Shown piece after piece: positions 1-8,074 of a stretch of 64,000 bases of DNA. The notes beneath the pieces are model-generated. The model searched no databases. It had not been told where the DNA came from and worked only from the letters and a program-made list of their open reading frames with translations. Source of the DNA: Maribacter aquivivus (GTDB lineage Bacteria > Bacteroidota > Bacteroidia > Flavobacteriales > Flavobacteriaceae); NCBI RefSeq assembly GCF_900142175.1, contig NZ_FQZX01000001.1, positions 1,550,001 to 1,614,000 of the forward strand, read 5' to 3'. The position numbers and the translations under genes were made by a program. How positions within the stretch are numbered: position 1 is the stretch's first letter; each line of letters opens with the position of its first letter.

Positions 1-270
1 TATACGTATGGCATCAGGTGTTTCTGATCTGTTTGCTTTATACTCGGGGAATAATTCTGTGCGTTCAGCACTTCCTCCTTTATCAAAACAAACGGCTAAA
101 TGATCAGGTTTTTCACGACGAATAACATCGAATAAAGAATTCATGAATCCCATAATCGCTGAGGTATCCATGCCTTGAGAATTTATTCTTGGGTTTTTTA
201 TAAGTGCGTAGTAACCACGAAAAATTAGTGCGTATGCATCTAGCAAAAAGAGTCTTTTTTGATCTGCCAT
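1..270 (-). CDS. polA: DNA polymerase I, N-terminal fragment (partial)
   Basis: The reverse strand from the ATG complement at 268-270 reads an open frame of 90 codons to the window edge. It begins MADQKRLFLLDAYALIFRGY and later has the stretch AVCFDKGGSAERTELFPEYK. This is the start of the 5'-3' exonuclease (FEN-like) domain of DNA polymerase I: the metal-binding Asp near residue 11, the FRGYYA segment and the CFDKGG...FPEYKANR segment are family signatures. PolA fills gaps and removes RNA primers during replication and repair. Only the N-terminus is present, so the presence of the Klenow part cannot be judged. The identification rests on motif recognition and is strong; the partial state is due to the window boundary, not to mutation. 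Confidence 0.93.
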   Translation of the reverse strand, partial: MADQKRLFLLDAYALIFRGYYALIKNPRINSQGMDTSAIMGFMNSLFDVIRREKPDHLAVCFDKGGSAERTELFPEYKANRSETPDAIRI

Positions 271-372
271 TTTTGAGTATTGATTGTAAAACGTTAAAAG
301 TACAAATTGATACGGAAACATTAAGGGAGATTGCCCTATTGCTTCCGTATTAAATCAAGTTAAAGAAGTGTA

Positions 373-1359
373 TTAACTTTTTAAATAACTATTTGAAGGA
401 TTGTTTACATGACCTTCTTTTGTGTAAGTTCTATATGTAAACCCTGGGTGAATACAATAGCCACCTGTTTCTCCTTTTTTATTAATGGCGATAAACCCAA
501 TTTGAAAATCTTGTTTGTCCTTATTTTTAGCGATGATGCGTTTTACACCTTCTTCACATGCTTCTTGTGGCGATTTACCTTGTCGCATTAATTCTACGAT
601 TAAGAAACTACCAACGGTTCTAACCACTTCTTCGCCAACACCTGTTGCTGTAGCGCCACCAACTTCATTATCAACGAAAAGTCCGGCACCAATAATAGGG
701 GAGTCACCAACTCTACCAGCCATTTTATATGCCATACCGCTAGTGGTACAAGCGCCAGCAATGTCGCCATCGGCATCAATTGCTAGCATACCAATAGTAT
801 CGTGATTTTCAATGTTTATGATAGGCTTATACTGCGATGTTTTTTTCCACTCTTCCCAAGCTTGTTTAGATTCTTCAGTTAAAAGATCTGTCTTCTCAAA
901 ACCCTGCTCATATGCAAATTGTTCTGCTCCTTTACCGGCAAGCATTACATGGGGAGTCTCTTCCATCACTTTTCTAGCAACCGAAATTGGGTTGGCTATA
1001 TTTTGCATGGCAAGTACAGCACCACAATTACCATCTTTATCCATAATACATGCGTCTAAAGTAACATTGCCATCTCTATCCGGTCTGCCGCCATTACCAA
1101 CTGTACTATTGTTTAAATCATTTTCTTCGACCATAACGCCTTGGTGAACGGCATCAAGAGCATTGCCACCTTTTTCTAAAACTTCCCATGCTTTGGCGGT
1201 TGCATTTCCAAAATCCCATGTGCAAATTGCTATCGGTATAATACCAGCTTTGCTGCTTACTTTTTTTGCAGTTTCATCTTTGAATGAAGCTAATAATGGT
1301 GCCGAAACTATTCCTGCAGCCGCAGTAGTAGAATTTCTTAGAAACTTTCTTCTTTTCAT
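373..1359 (-). CDS. N4-(beta-N-acetylglucosaminyl)-L-asparaginase (glycosylasparaginase), Tat-exported
   Basis: This 328-residue protein belongs to the Ntn-hydrolase glycosylasparaginase/isoaspartyl peptidase family, which cleaves the GlcNAc-Asn bond left after N-glycan breakdown. The N-terminus carries RRKFLRN followed by an Ala-rich hydrophobic stretch, which looks like a twin-arginine signal, so export to the periplasm is likely. The segment VGNGGRPDRDGNVTLDAC (about residues 87-104) is typical of the alpha subunit. The autoprocessing site is NHDTIGMLAID, with Thr188 the expected new N-terminal nucleophile of the beta chain. GDSPIIGAG and GATATGVGEE further on form the substrate pocket in the family. 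It is transcribed divergently from cutC with only 41 bases between them. The glycosylasparaginase subtype is favoured over plant-type asparaginase by the GNGG and NHDTIG motifs, but the substrate is inferred. Confidence 0.9.
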   Translation of the reverse strand: MKRRKFLRNSTTAAAGIVSAPLLASFKDETAKKVSSKAGIIPIAICTWDFGNATAKAWEVLEKGGNALDAVHQGVMVEENDLNNSTVGNGGRPDRDGNVTLDACIMDKDGNCGAVLAMQNIANPISVARKVMEETPHVMLAGKGAEQFAYEQGFEKTDLLTEESKQAWEEWKKTSQYKPIINIENHDTIGMLAIDADGDIAGACTTSGMAYKMAGRVGDSPIIGAGLFVDNEVGGATATGVGEEVVRTVGSFLIVELMRQGKSPQEACEEGVKRIIAKNKDKQDFQIGFIAINKKGETGGYCIHPGFTYRTYTKEGHVNNPSNSYLKS

Positions 1360-1400
1360 GGGTTTGGTTCTTTACTTTTAGTAACCTTAAATATAAGAAT

Positions 1401-2123
1401 ATGATAGTAGAAGTTTGTGCTAATTCTTTAGAATCTGCCATGGTTGCCGAACGTGCTGGCGCAGACCGTGTTGAGTTATGCTCAGAATTAGCAGTTGGGG
1501 GATTAACACCTTCTTACGGATTGTTGAAGGCAGTGAAAGAACAGGTAACTATTCCAGTTCATGTGTTGATTAGACCGCGTAGTGGGGATTTTACCTATAC
1601 AACTGATGAATTAGATATTATGCTTTCTGATATTGAATTATGTGTCGAATTAGGTTTTGACGGAGTTGTATCGGGAGCTCTTTTGAATGATTTTTCTTTG
1701 GATGTTGTACAGACCCAAAAGTTGAAGGTAGCGGCAGGTAATTTGAAGTTTACATTTCATAGGGCATTCGATTGGATCAAGAATCCGTCGGAAGCACTAG
1801 ATCAACTTGAAGCAATGCAGGTAGATTATATACTATCATCTGGTCAACAAAAGTCTGCTCCTCTAGGTATTGATTTCTTATCTGAATTAAAAAGTAAAAC
1901 CAAGTCTATTCAAATTATGCCGGGTTCAGGTGTTAATGCTGGTAATGTTGCCAGTTTTAAGGGAAAGGGTTTTAGTGCTGTTCATCTTTCTGGTACAGCT
2001 ATGATTCAAACATTGGCTAAAAAACCTGTTATATCTATGAATTCAGAGAGCTTTTTAAGTAATGATCATATTGCTGTTACGCAATTAGAAAATATTAAAG
2101 CGGTAGTTGCCAAGGTTAAATAA
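1401..2123 (+). CDS. cutC: CutC family protein (copper homeostasis protein CutC)
   Basis: The 240-residue product is a full-length CutC TIM-barrel protein. It opens with MIVEVCANSLESAMVAERAG, followed by ADRVELC and GGLTPSYGLL, then VHVLIRPRSGDF and FHRAFDW, all hallmarks of the family; PGSGVNAGNV near residue 175 is the C-terminal phosphate-loop-like turn. The name comes from an Escherichia coli copper-sensitivity phenotype, and its biochemical role has never been settled. The neighbouring divergent glycosylasparaginase suggests a possible link to glycan breakdown rather than copper, but that is inference. No clear signal peptide is present, so it should be cytoplasmic. The ATG at 1401 gives the standard N-terminus. 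Confidence 0.93.
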   Translation: MIVEVCANSLESAMVAERAGADRVELCSELAVGGLTPSYGLLKAVKEQVTIPVHVLIRPRSGDFTYTTDELDIMLSDIELCVELGFDGVVSGALLNDFSLDVVQTQKLKVAAGNLKFTFHRAFDWIKNPSEALDQLEAMQVDYILSSGQQKSAPLGIDFLSELKSKTKSIQIMPGSGVNAGNVASFKGKGFSAVHLSGTAMIQTLAKKPVISMNSESFLSNDHIAVTQLENIKAVVAKVK

Positions 2124-2158
2124 AATGCAAATGGGCACGCATACCGCTGTTATACAGA

Positions 2159-2166
2159 TATCTTTG
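2159..2166 (+). promoter_or_regulatory. Candidate -7 element TATCTTTG
   Basis: TATCTTTG matches the Bacteroidota -7 consensus TAnnTTTG and lies 15 bases before the ATG of the metallophosphoesterase gene. No good TTG lies at the expected spacing upstream, so only half of the promoter consensus is visible. Confidence 0.5.
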
Positions 2167-2180
2167 TAAAAAATTTAATA

Positions 2181-3410
2181 ATGATACGTTGGGTCCTTTT
2201 TGTTATAGGTTATGTTGCTTTAAGTTTTTATGTGCTTCAGGCATTGAAAACTATTACTAAACAACCGTGGTGGTCTTGGATCTATATAGCAATCTCTATG
2301 GTTGTCATGATCAATTTTATATATCAATTCTCTATTGGTGAAGAAACTGGTCGTGTTTTAAGTATACCTAAGAGTTATGCTTTCGGGTTTTTGTTGACCA
2401 TGTTAACTTTTAATATCATTACTATTCTGTTTTTGTTCTCTGAAGATATGTATCGCCTTATTTCTGGTTTGTATCAAAAGTTATTTGGTGAAGAAAAACA
2501 ATTTGGATTACCAGCTAGAAGACGATTTTTAAGTTTAATAGCTTTAGGTATAGCTGCCGTTCCTTTTGGGGCACTATTATACGGTATGTACAAAGGGAAA
2601 TATAACTTCAAGGTCTTGAAATATGATTTAGAGTTCGATGATTTGCCAGACAGTTTTGATGGCTATCAGATTACTCAGATTTCAGATATTCATAGTGGTA
2701 GTTTTGATGATAGAAAGATGATTGAATACGGTGTAAATTTAATTAATAAGCAAAAAAGTGATGTCTTATTGTTTACTGGTGATATGGTCAATAATATGAC
2801 CTCTGAAATGTTGCCTTGGGCAGATTTGTTTAGTACCCTAGAGGCTAAAGACGGTAAGTTTTCGGTGTTAGGAAATCATGATTACGGAGATTACATCCCT
2901 TGGGATACAGAAGAATTAAAACATCAGAATTTAGAAGACTTAAAGACACTACAAAAAGAAATGGGTTTTGATCTTCTGCTTAATGAGCATAGGTACTTAC
3001 AAAAAGGAGATGATAAAATTGCTTTGGTAGGAGTAGAGAATTGGGGTAAAGGCGGATTTAAAAAAGCGGGTGATCTTAAAAAAGCTGCTTCAAAGATTAA
3101 TGCAGATGATTTTAAAATATTGATGAGTCATGATCCATCGCATTGGGAAATGGAAGTGATACAAGATGCTTATCATTATCATTTAACATTAAGTGGACAT
3201 ACCCACGGAATGCAGTTTGGTATCGAAATACCAGGTTGGATTAAGTGGAGCCCTGTTAAATGGAGGTATCCTTATTGGGCAGGTATCTATAAAGAAATGG
3301 GTCAATTTATTAATGTAAACAGAGGTTTTGGCTTTTTAGGATACCCAGGTAGGGTAGGAATTTGGCCAGAAATCACTGTAATAACCTTAAAGAAAAAGGC
3401 GTTAACATGA
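2181..3410 (+). CDS. Membrane-anchored metallophosphoesterase (calcineurin-like, YkuE/YaeI type)
   Basis: A 409-residue protein with two parts. Residues 1 to about 150 contain several hydrophobic segments (three in the first 95 residues and one near 115-135), giving a membrane anchor. The rest is a calcineurin-like phosphoesterase: ISDIHSG (about 168) supplies the first metal ligands, TGDMVNN the next, GNHDYG (about 231) the catalytic Asn-His-Asp, MSHDP a further His, and SGHTHG (about 338) the last His pair. All dimetal ligands appear intact. Related membrane proteins act on phosphodiester or UDP-sugar/lipid substrates at the cytoplasmic membrane; the substrate here is unknown. It follows cutC by 57 bases and has its own -7-like element, so it may be transcribed separately. 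Confidence 0.88.
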   Translation: MIRWVLFVIGYVALSFYVLQALKTITKQPWWSWIYIAISMVVMINFIYQFSIGEETGRVLSIPKSYAFGFLLTMLTFNIITILFLFSEDMYRLISGLYQKLFGEEKQFGLPARRRFLSLIALGIAAVPFGALLYGMYKGKYNFKVLKYDLEFDDLPDSFDGYQITQISDIHSGSFDDRKMIEYGVNLINKQKSDVLLFTGDMVNNMTSEMLPWADLFSTLEAKDGKFSVLGNHDYGDYIPWDTEELKHQNLEDLKTLQKEMGFDLLLNEHRYLQKGDDKIALVGVENWGKGGFKKAGDLKKAASKINADDFKILMSHDPSHWEMEVIQDAYHYHLTLSGHTHGMQFGIEIPGWIKWSPVKWRYPYWAGIYKEMGQFINVNRGFGFLGYPGRVGIWPEITVITLKKKALT

Positions 3411-3471
3411 TTTTAACCCTTTTGCAGCGTTACAATTGGGATGCTAAGACTAGTATTTTAACAATTTTTAT

Positions 3472-3479
3472 TACATTTG
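3472..3479 (+). promoter_or_regulatory. Candidate -7 element TACATTTG
   Basis: TACATTTG fits TAnnTTTG and sits 23 bases before the ATG of the thioredoxin-fold gene. The upstream half-site is not convincing. Confidence 0.5.
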
Positions 3480-3502
3480 GATAACTAAGAAAAGCATTTT
3501 TT

Positions 3503-3799
3503 ATGTCCAAATTTGGTGAGCTAATAGATTTAAAGGTACCCGTTCTACTTGATTTTTATGCAGAGTGGAATGAACAGTCGACTGCAATGCATTCTGTATT
3601 AAGAGATGTGGCTGCTGCATTAGGTAATAGAGGTAAGGTAATAAAGATAGACGTAGATAAGAATAAAGAGCTTTCTCAAGCGCTACGTGTTAAAGGTTTA
3701 CCTACACTAATGATTTATAAAAAAGGTGAAATGGTATGGCGACAAAGTGGTGAGCAAGATGCTACCACGCTAATGGGTATTCTTAAGGAGTACGTTTAA
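3503..3799 (+). CDS. Thioredoxin-fold protein lacking both active-site cysteines
   Basis: The 98-residue product has the length and order of a thioredoxin: VPVLLDFYAEW leads into the active-site position, then KVIKIDVDKN (central strand), VKGLPTLMIYKKGE (with the cis-proline loop) and a C-terminal helix. Where thioredoxins have WCGPC this protein reads WNEQS, so both redox cysteines are replaced and there is no cysteine in the whole chain. It therefore cannot act as a dithiol-disulfide oxidoreductase. It may serve as a binding or chaperone module, but the role is unknown. There is no signal peptide, so a cytoplasmic location is likely. It lies alone between the phosphoesterase and a strong terminator. 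Confidence 0.88.
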   Translation: MSKFGELIDLKVPVLLDFYAEWNEQSTAMHSVLRDVAAALGNRGKVIKIDVDKNKELSQALRVKGLPTLMIYKKGEMVWRQSGEQDATTLMGILKEYV

Positions 3800-3820
3800 A
3801 ATCGTAAATTATTTAAAACA

Positions 3821-3855
3821 AAAAAGCTTTGAGTGCAAACTCAAAGCTTTTTTTG
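3821..3855. terminator. Bidirectional intrinsic terminator
   Basis: A perfect 14-bp inverted repeat (3821-3834 and 3839-3852) with a GCAA loop is flanked by A-runs on one side and T-runs on the other. It lies between the convergent thioredoxin-fold gene and the DUF2723 gene and can end transcription from both strands. Confidence 0.93.
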
Positions 3856-3879
3856 TGACCTATTATAATAATAAATTGT

Positions 3880-6800
3880 CTATTCTATAATTTCGGTCTT
3901 AGTATTGTCAGGTAAAATGGTGTCAGAAACCGGTACGGTATCCATCATATCTGGATTGGCCTGTTGCATTTCTTCACGCATGTCCATATCATCCTCATCT
4001 TTATAGAAATGTTGGAATTTATCAATGTACTCATTAAAGATCAAGGTTTCTTTCTCAGCAATATCTTCACTATCATTAGTTATAATGATATCTATATTAC
4101 GTCTGTATGCTTCCATATCTGCAATGATATCATCAATATTGCTGTATTGTTCGTCTAAACTTGTAGAAGCATAATACTCCAATCTTTCTTGGTACTTCTT
4201 TTTTAGTTTTTCGAATAGCGCACGTGCTTTGTCGCCTTCACCAACTTTATAGTATCCATCTATAAAAGGTTCTATTAAAGTGTAATACCCAAATTTATCA
4301 ACTGGCATATTGGTCAAAGATATTTCGATAATATCTTTAGCCTTGTCCATTTTGTTTTCTTTGATTAACGCCTCTGTCAAACGAGCCAAGTTTCCTCTAA
4401 AAGAAACGCTTTGAATACGTGTTTGAGTGTCATGGTAAATATCACCACCTGCATTACCCCAATCCCATCCGGTAACAATATCATACATTAAATCAGTATC
4501 GATACGACCAAGTTCAAATGCGTTAGGTCTTTCTGTGCGAATAGGTACTAGTTTATATGCTAAGCCATCTAGTTGAAGGTAATCTTTCATCCAAAGGTAT
4601 TCAGCATCGTCAAAACTACCTCCAGAGAAGTATAAAGGACGTTTCCAGTCATTGTTCGCTAAGATATCAAGCATCATCATGCTCTTCTTCGTTATTGCAC
4701 CCGGTAGGTCAATATCAATATAGTCTACAATAAGGTCGGCATCTTTTTCTTTAACCAAGCCACTGCTTAATACATTTTGTTTGTTTACGGGAACCCTAAT
4801 TTTATTAGTAGGGTAGTAGACCATGTTTTGAGTATCTTCAGGATACTGACTTAGGTCTGTTCCGTTTTGTTCAAATAAATACTTAAGCTTAGTTCTAGGT
4901 TTATCGCTGTCGATCCAATTGATGAAATCTTTAATTGGCCATCTGTTTTCTGTGATACCTTGGTGGTATAACACATCTCGTGAGCCCCATCTATATTTCT
5001 CATGTGTAATTTGAGAAGGAATTGGTGCACTTTCGTATGCTGCAACCTTCATTTGGTCTACATACCAATCTGTTTCAAAAAGACTGGTACAGACAATACG
5101 TACGTCTGTTCTGTAGTTTTCAATTTCTTGTGCATACCAAATTGGGAAGGTGTCGTTATCTCCTATTGTAAATAATATAGCGCCAACATCTTCTTGACAT
5201 GAGTCTAAATATGCTTTTGCAGATGAATTTGCAGTGAATCTACCAGATCTATCATGGTCATCCCAATTCTGTACAGCCATTACTGTTGGTACGGCAAGTA
5301 AGGTGACGACAACTACTACTGGTGCTAATATTTTAGGTGTAATCCAATCTTTAAAGCTGTCATAAAGCCCGTATACTCCTAAACCTATCCAAAGGGCAAA
5401 AACATAGAATGATCCAACTAATGAATAATCACGTTCACGAGGTTGAAAAATACCTGGGTTGGTGTAAAATTGAATAGCCAAACCTGTAAACAGGAAGAAT
5501 ATCAGCAATACCCAAAATTGCTTTTTGTCTTTTGAGACCTGAAAAACAATACCAATAATCCCTAAAATTAAGGGCAAAAAGAAATATGTATTTCTGCCTG
5601 GGTTGTTTTGTATATCGCTTGGTAAGTTGTCTTGACTGCCTAATCTCATGCTGTCAATTGCATTTATACCACTTAGCCAGTTCCCATTTTCATTGTATCT
5701 ACCTTGAACATCATTCTGCTTTCCAACAAAATTCCACATGAAGTAACGTAAGTACATATAGTTGAACTGAAACTCAAACATGTATTTTACATTGTCCCAC
5801 ACGGTTGGTGGTTGTACTTCTATGTACTCATCAAAACGCTTTAAAAAGCTAATATATTGGTCAGCACCAATCTCGCCATTTGCAAAACCTATTTTAACTT
5901 GTTCTGCGGCTTGTCTTAATTCTTGATTTGGTTTCGTAATTCTGAAATCTAATGCTCCAAAATAACGCATGTAGTTTTCTGCATTTTGTGAGCTCCACAT
6001 TCTAGGTAGTAAACCTTGATGTTTTGGATTAGGACCTTGAACTGCATCTACATATTTGTTTACAATAATATATTTGCCAAGCGCATAATCTTTTTCATAT
6101 TTAGGTTTGCCGTCTTGGTCTTCACCTGCAGGCGCAAACATGTCGGAATAATAGGTACCGTAAACTGGACTATCAACACCTGGGTATTGCTCTCTATTGT
6201 AATACGCTAAAAGTGCTCGCGCATCTTCTGGATTGTTCTCGTTGATAACAACCTTGGCATTTGCTCTAATTGGTAACATTAACCAAGATGAAAAGCCTAA
6301 GAATAAAAACATCATACAAAGAACAATGGTGTTTCCTGTTCTGTAATTGTTTTTTCTTGTATAGCTTAATGCGAAGTAAAAAGCGGCTATGAATAGTAGC
6401 CCTATAATAATAGATCCAGAGTTAAATGGTAACCCTATGCTATTAATAAAGAACACTTCTCCCCAACCAAAAAGTTGAAGAATATAGGTAAGTGAAAATT
6501 TATATACCAACATTAAAATGGCAATAACAATAATGTTTGCCAGTAAAAAGTTTTTTACAGTAGTCTCTTTGTAAGTTTTAAAATAATAAAGTAGCCCAAT
6601 TGATGGTATTGCCAAAAAGCCCATAAATTGTATACCGAAAGTAAGACCTACAACGAAAGAGATTAATACGATCCATTTGTTACCTCGCGGATCATCTAAA
6701 TTATCAACCCATTTTAAGCCCATCCACAGTAATAAAGCCATTATAAAACTTGCCATGGCGTATACTTCAGTTTCTACGGCATTAAACCAAAAACTATCAG

Positions 6801-7203
6801 AGTAAGTAAATGCTAGGGATCCAACTAAAGCGCTGCCAAATACTGCAATTGCTTTACTATTGGTAAACGGACCATCTTTATCAATCAGTTTTCTGGTGAT
6901 ATTCGTAATTGTCCAGAACATGAATAAAATGGTGAAAGCACTTGAAACACCAGATACGAGGTTGACCATCATAGCAACTTGGCTAGGTTCTAAAGCGAAC
7001 ATAGCAAAGAATGCGCCTATCATTTGTAGTAATGGTGCGCCTGGTGGGTGACCCACTTGAAGCTTGGCGGCTGTTGCAATATACTCTCCCGCATCCCAAA
7101 AACTATTGGTGGGTTCTACGGTAATGTAGTATGTAATAAGTGCTATGAAAAATACGGACCATCCTAATATAGTGTCCCACTTGTGGTAGTTCTTTGAAAA
7201 CAT
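3880..7203 (-). CDS. DUF2723 family large membrane protein (GT-C-like, putative glycosyltransferase)
   Basis: An 1107-residue protein. The N-terminal half is polytopic, with roughly a dozen hydrophobic segments; after the first helix comes SFWDAGEYIATAAKLQ and VGHPPGAPL, the signature of DUF2723, with an Asp-Glu pair placed like the acidic loop-1 residues of GT-C glycosyltransferases. The part after about residue 660 is soluble and ends with TPR-like helices (EALIKENKMDKAKDIIEISL) and a low-complexity acidic Met-rich tail. The family is almost confined to Bacteroidota and is suspected of protein O-glycosylation or related lipid-linked sugar transfer; that function is inferred from family reports and fold resemblance, not shown here. 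It is monocistronic, convergent to the upstream gene across a terminator, and divergent from tRNA-Gln. Confidence 0.85.
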   Translation of the reverse strand: MFSKNYHKWDTILGWSVFFIALITYYITVEPTNSFWDAGEYIATAAKLQVGHPPGAPLLQMIGAFFAMFALEPSQVAMMVNLVSGVSSAFTILFMFWTITNITRKLIDKDGPFTNSKAIAVFGSALVGSLAFTYSDSFWFNAVETEVYAMASFIMALLLWMGLKWVDNLDDPRGNKWIVLISFVVGLTFGIQFMGFLAIPSIGLLYYFKTYKETTVKNFLLANIIVIAILMLVYKFSLTYILQLFGWGEVFFINSIGLPFNSGSIIIGLLFIAAFYFALSYTRKNNYRTGNTIVLCMMFLFLGFSSWLMLPIRANAKVVINENNPEDARALLAYYNREQYPGVDSPVYGTYYSDMFAPAGEDQDGKPKYEKDYALGKYIIVNKYVDAVQGPNPKHQGLLPRMWSSQNAENYMRYFGALDFRITKPNQELRQAAEQVKIGFANGEIGADQYISFLKRFDEYIEVQPPTVWDNVKYMFEFQFNYMYLRYFMWNFVGKQNDVQGRYNENGNWLSGINAIDSMRLGSQDNLPSDIQNNPGRNTYFFLPLILGIIGIVFQVSKDKKQFWVLLIFFLFTGLAIQFYTNPGIFQPRERDYSLVGSFYVFALWIGLGVYGLYDSFKDWITPKILAPVVVVVTLLAVPTVMAVQNWDDHDRSGRFTANSSAKAYLDSCQEDVGAILFTIGDNDTFPIWYAQEIENYRTDVRIVCTSLFETDWYVDQMKVAAYESAPIPSQITHEKYRWGSRDVLYHQGITENRWPIKDFINWIDSDKPRTKLKYLFEQNGTDLSQYPEDTQNMVYYPTNKIRVPVNKQNVLSSGLVKEKDADLIVDYIDIDLPGAITKKSMMMLDILANNDWKRPLYFSGGSFDDAEYLWMKDYLQLDGLAYKLVPIRTERPNAFELGRIDTDLMYDIVTGWDWGNAGGDIYHDTQTRIQSVSFRGNLARLTEALIKENKMDKAKDIIEISLTNMPVDKFGYYTLIEPFIDGYYKVGEGDKARALFEKLKKKYQERLEYYASTSLDEQYSNIDDIIADMEAYRRNIDIIITNDSEDIAEKETLIFNEYIDKFQHFYKDEDDMDMREEMQQANPDMMDTVPVSDTILPDNTKTEIIE

Positions 7204-7321
7204 GAAGCTTGGGTTAAACCTAAGTGGCGAATTTACTAATTAATATAGAAAGGAATGAACTATTTTTATAAACCTTTAACATAGGTAAAGTAGATTTTTT
7301 TCATTTTTACTTTAAAAAATG

Positions 7322-7352
7322 TTTGGTGAAACAAAACTTTGTTTTAAATTTG
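7322..7352 (+). promoter_or_regulatory. Promoter of tRNA-Gln
   Basis: TTTG at 7322-7325 is followed after 19 bases by TAAATTTG at 7345-7352, an exact match to the Bacteroidota consensus TTTG-N19-TAnnTTTG. The tRNA begins 20 bases after the -7 element, which fits a short leader. Confidence 0.85.
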
Positions 7353-7371
7353 CAGCCTCTTAAAAAGGTAT

Positions 7372-7442
7372 TGGCCCATGGTGTAATGGTAACACTTCGG
7401 TTTTTGGTACCGTCATTCAAGGTTCGAATCCTTGTGGGCCAA
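7372..7442 (+). tRNA. tRNA-Gln (anticodon TTG)
   Basis: The sequence folds as a standard cloverleaf. The acceptor stem TGGCCCA pairs with TGGGCCA at the 3' end; the D-stem is GTGT/ACAC; the anticodon loop TTTTGGT carries anticodon TTG at loop positions 3-5; the T-arm is CAAGG-TTCGAAT-CCTTG. The first pair of the anticodon stem is T-T, the other four pair. The discriminator base is A and CCA is not encoded, so it must be added after transcription. It decodes CAA (and CAG by wobble). Confidence 0.96.
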
Positions 7443-7458
7443 CTAAGAGAGCAAATAT

Positions 7459-7490
7459 AATCCCGATGTCATTTGATATCGGGATTTTTG
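7459..7490 (+). terminator. Intrinsic terminator after tRNA-Gln
   Basis: AATCCCGAT (7459-7467) pairs with ATCGGGATT (7478-7486), followed by a T-rich tract. It lies 17 bases after the tRNA. Confidence 0.88.
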
Positions 7491-7594
7491 TTTTTTATGA
7501 TTTAAATCATTTTATTTTAATTTGAACTGTAAGACCTTCGCTATTCATTCATATTTAAAAGCTGAATATGTAGAAATGATGAACTGTATGTAAG

Positions 7595-7602
7595 TATTTT
7601 TG
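7595..7602 (+). promoter_or_regulatory. Candidate -7 element TATTTTTG
   Basis: TATTTTTG matches TAnnTTTG and would give a leader of about 85 bases for the small membrane protein at 7696. A degenerate second copy, TACATTTA, follows at once. No strong upstream half-site is seen. Confidence 0.4.
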
Positions 7603-7695
7603 TACATTTAGTCCGATAACGTTACAAATTCATCGGAAAAGAAACCATTTCGATCGTGTTATTATATACTTTGGTACCCTAAAGAACTTAACCCT

Positions 7696-8028
7696 ATGAA
7701 ACTCTCTCCAAAAGTTTTAAAGATATTATTGATTGTTGTTTTGCTTGGATTTGGAATTGGATTCTATATGCAAGACGTAAAACATGAAGAAAGTACGGCT
7801 CATGCTTGGAAGGCGAATCGCTATAATTTAGATCGCTTTAATAAAATCATGGAGTACAATAACAAAATGAACTCTTCTAACTGGAGAGTATTAAAAGATA
7901 GTATAGATCAGCAGTTAGATACCCTTATGATACTTCGTTTTCGTAAAGAAGTAGATAGTTTGGATGATGCTGAACCACAAGCATACAGCGATCAGGTTGA
8001 AGTGCATGCTTCATTTATGCCTCAATAA
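7696..8028 (+). CDS. Small membrane-anchored protein of unknown function
   Basis: A 110-residue protein that I do not recognise. Residues 8-24 (LKILLIVVLLGFGIGFY) form one hydrophobic helix after a Lys-containing start, consistent with an inner-membrane anchor with the rest outside the cytoplasm, or an uncleaved signal. The remainder is polar, with many Asn, Asp and Lys residues (NRYNLDRFNKIMEYNNKMN) and likely helical. There are no cysteines and no lipobox. It stands alone: a terminator precedes it and the next gene converges on it 46 bases away. ATG start, complete frame and codon use like its neighbours support a real gene. Confidence 0.72.
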   Translation: MKLSPKVLKILLIVVLLGFGIGFYMQDVKHEESTAHAWKANRYNLDRFNKIMEYNNKMNSSNWRVLKDSIDQQLDTLMILRFRKEVDSLDDAEPQAYSDQVEVHASFMPQ

Positions 8029-8074
8029 CTCTTTCAATTTTGTATTATAATTAGTACTGCTTTGTAATCCCTTT

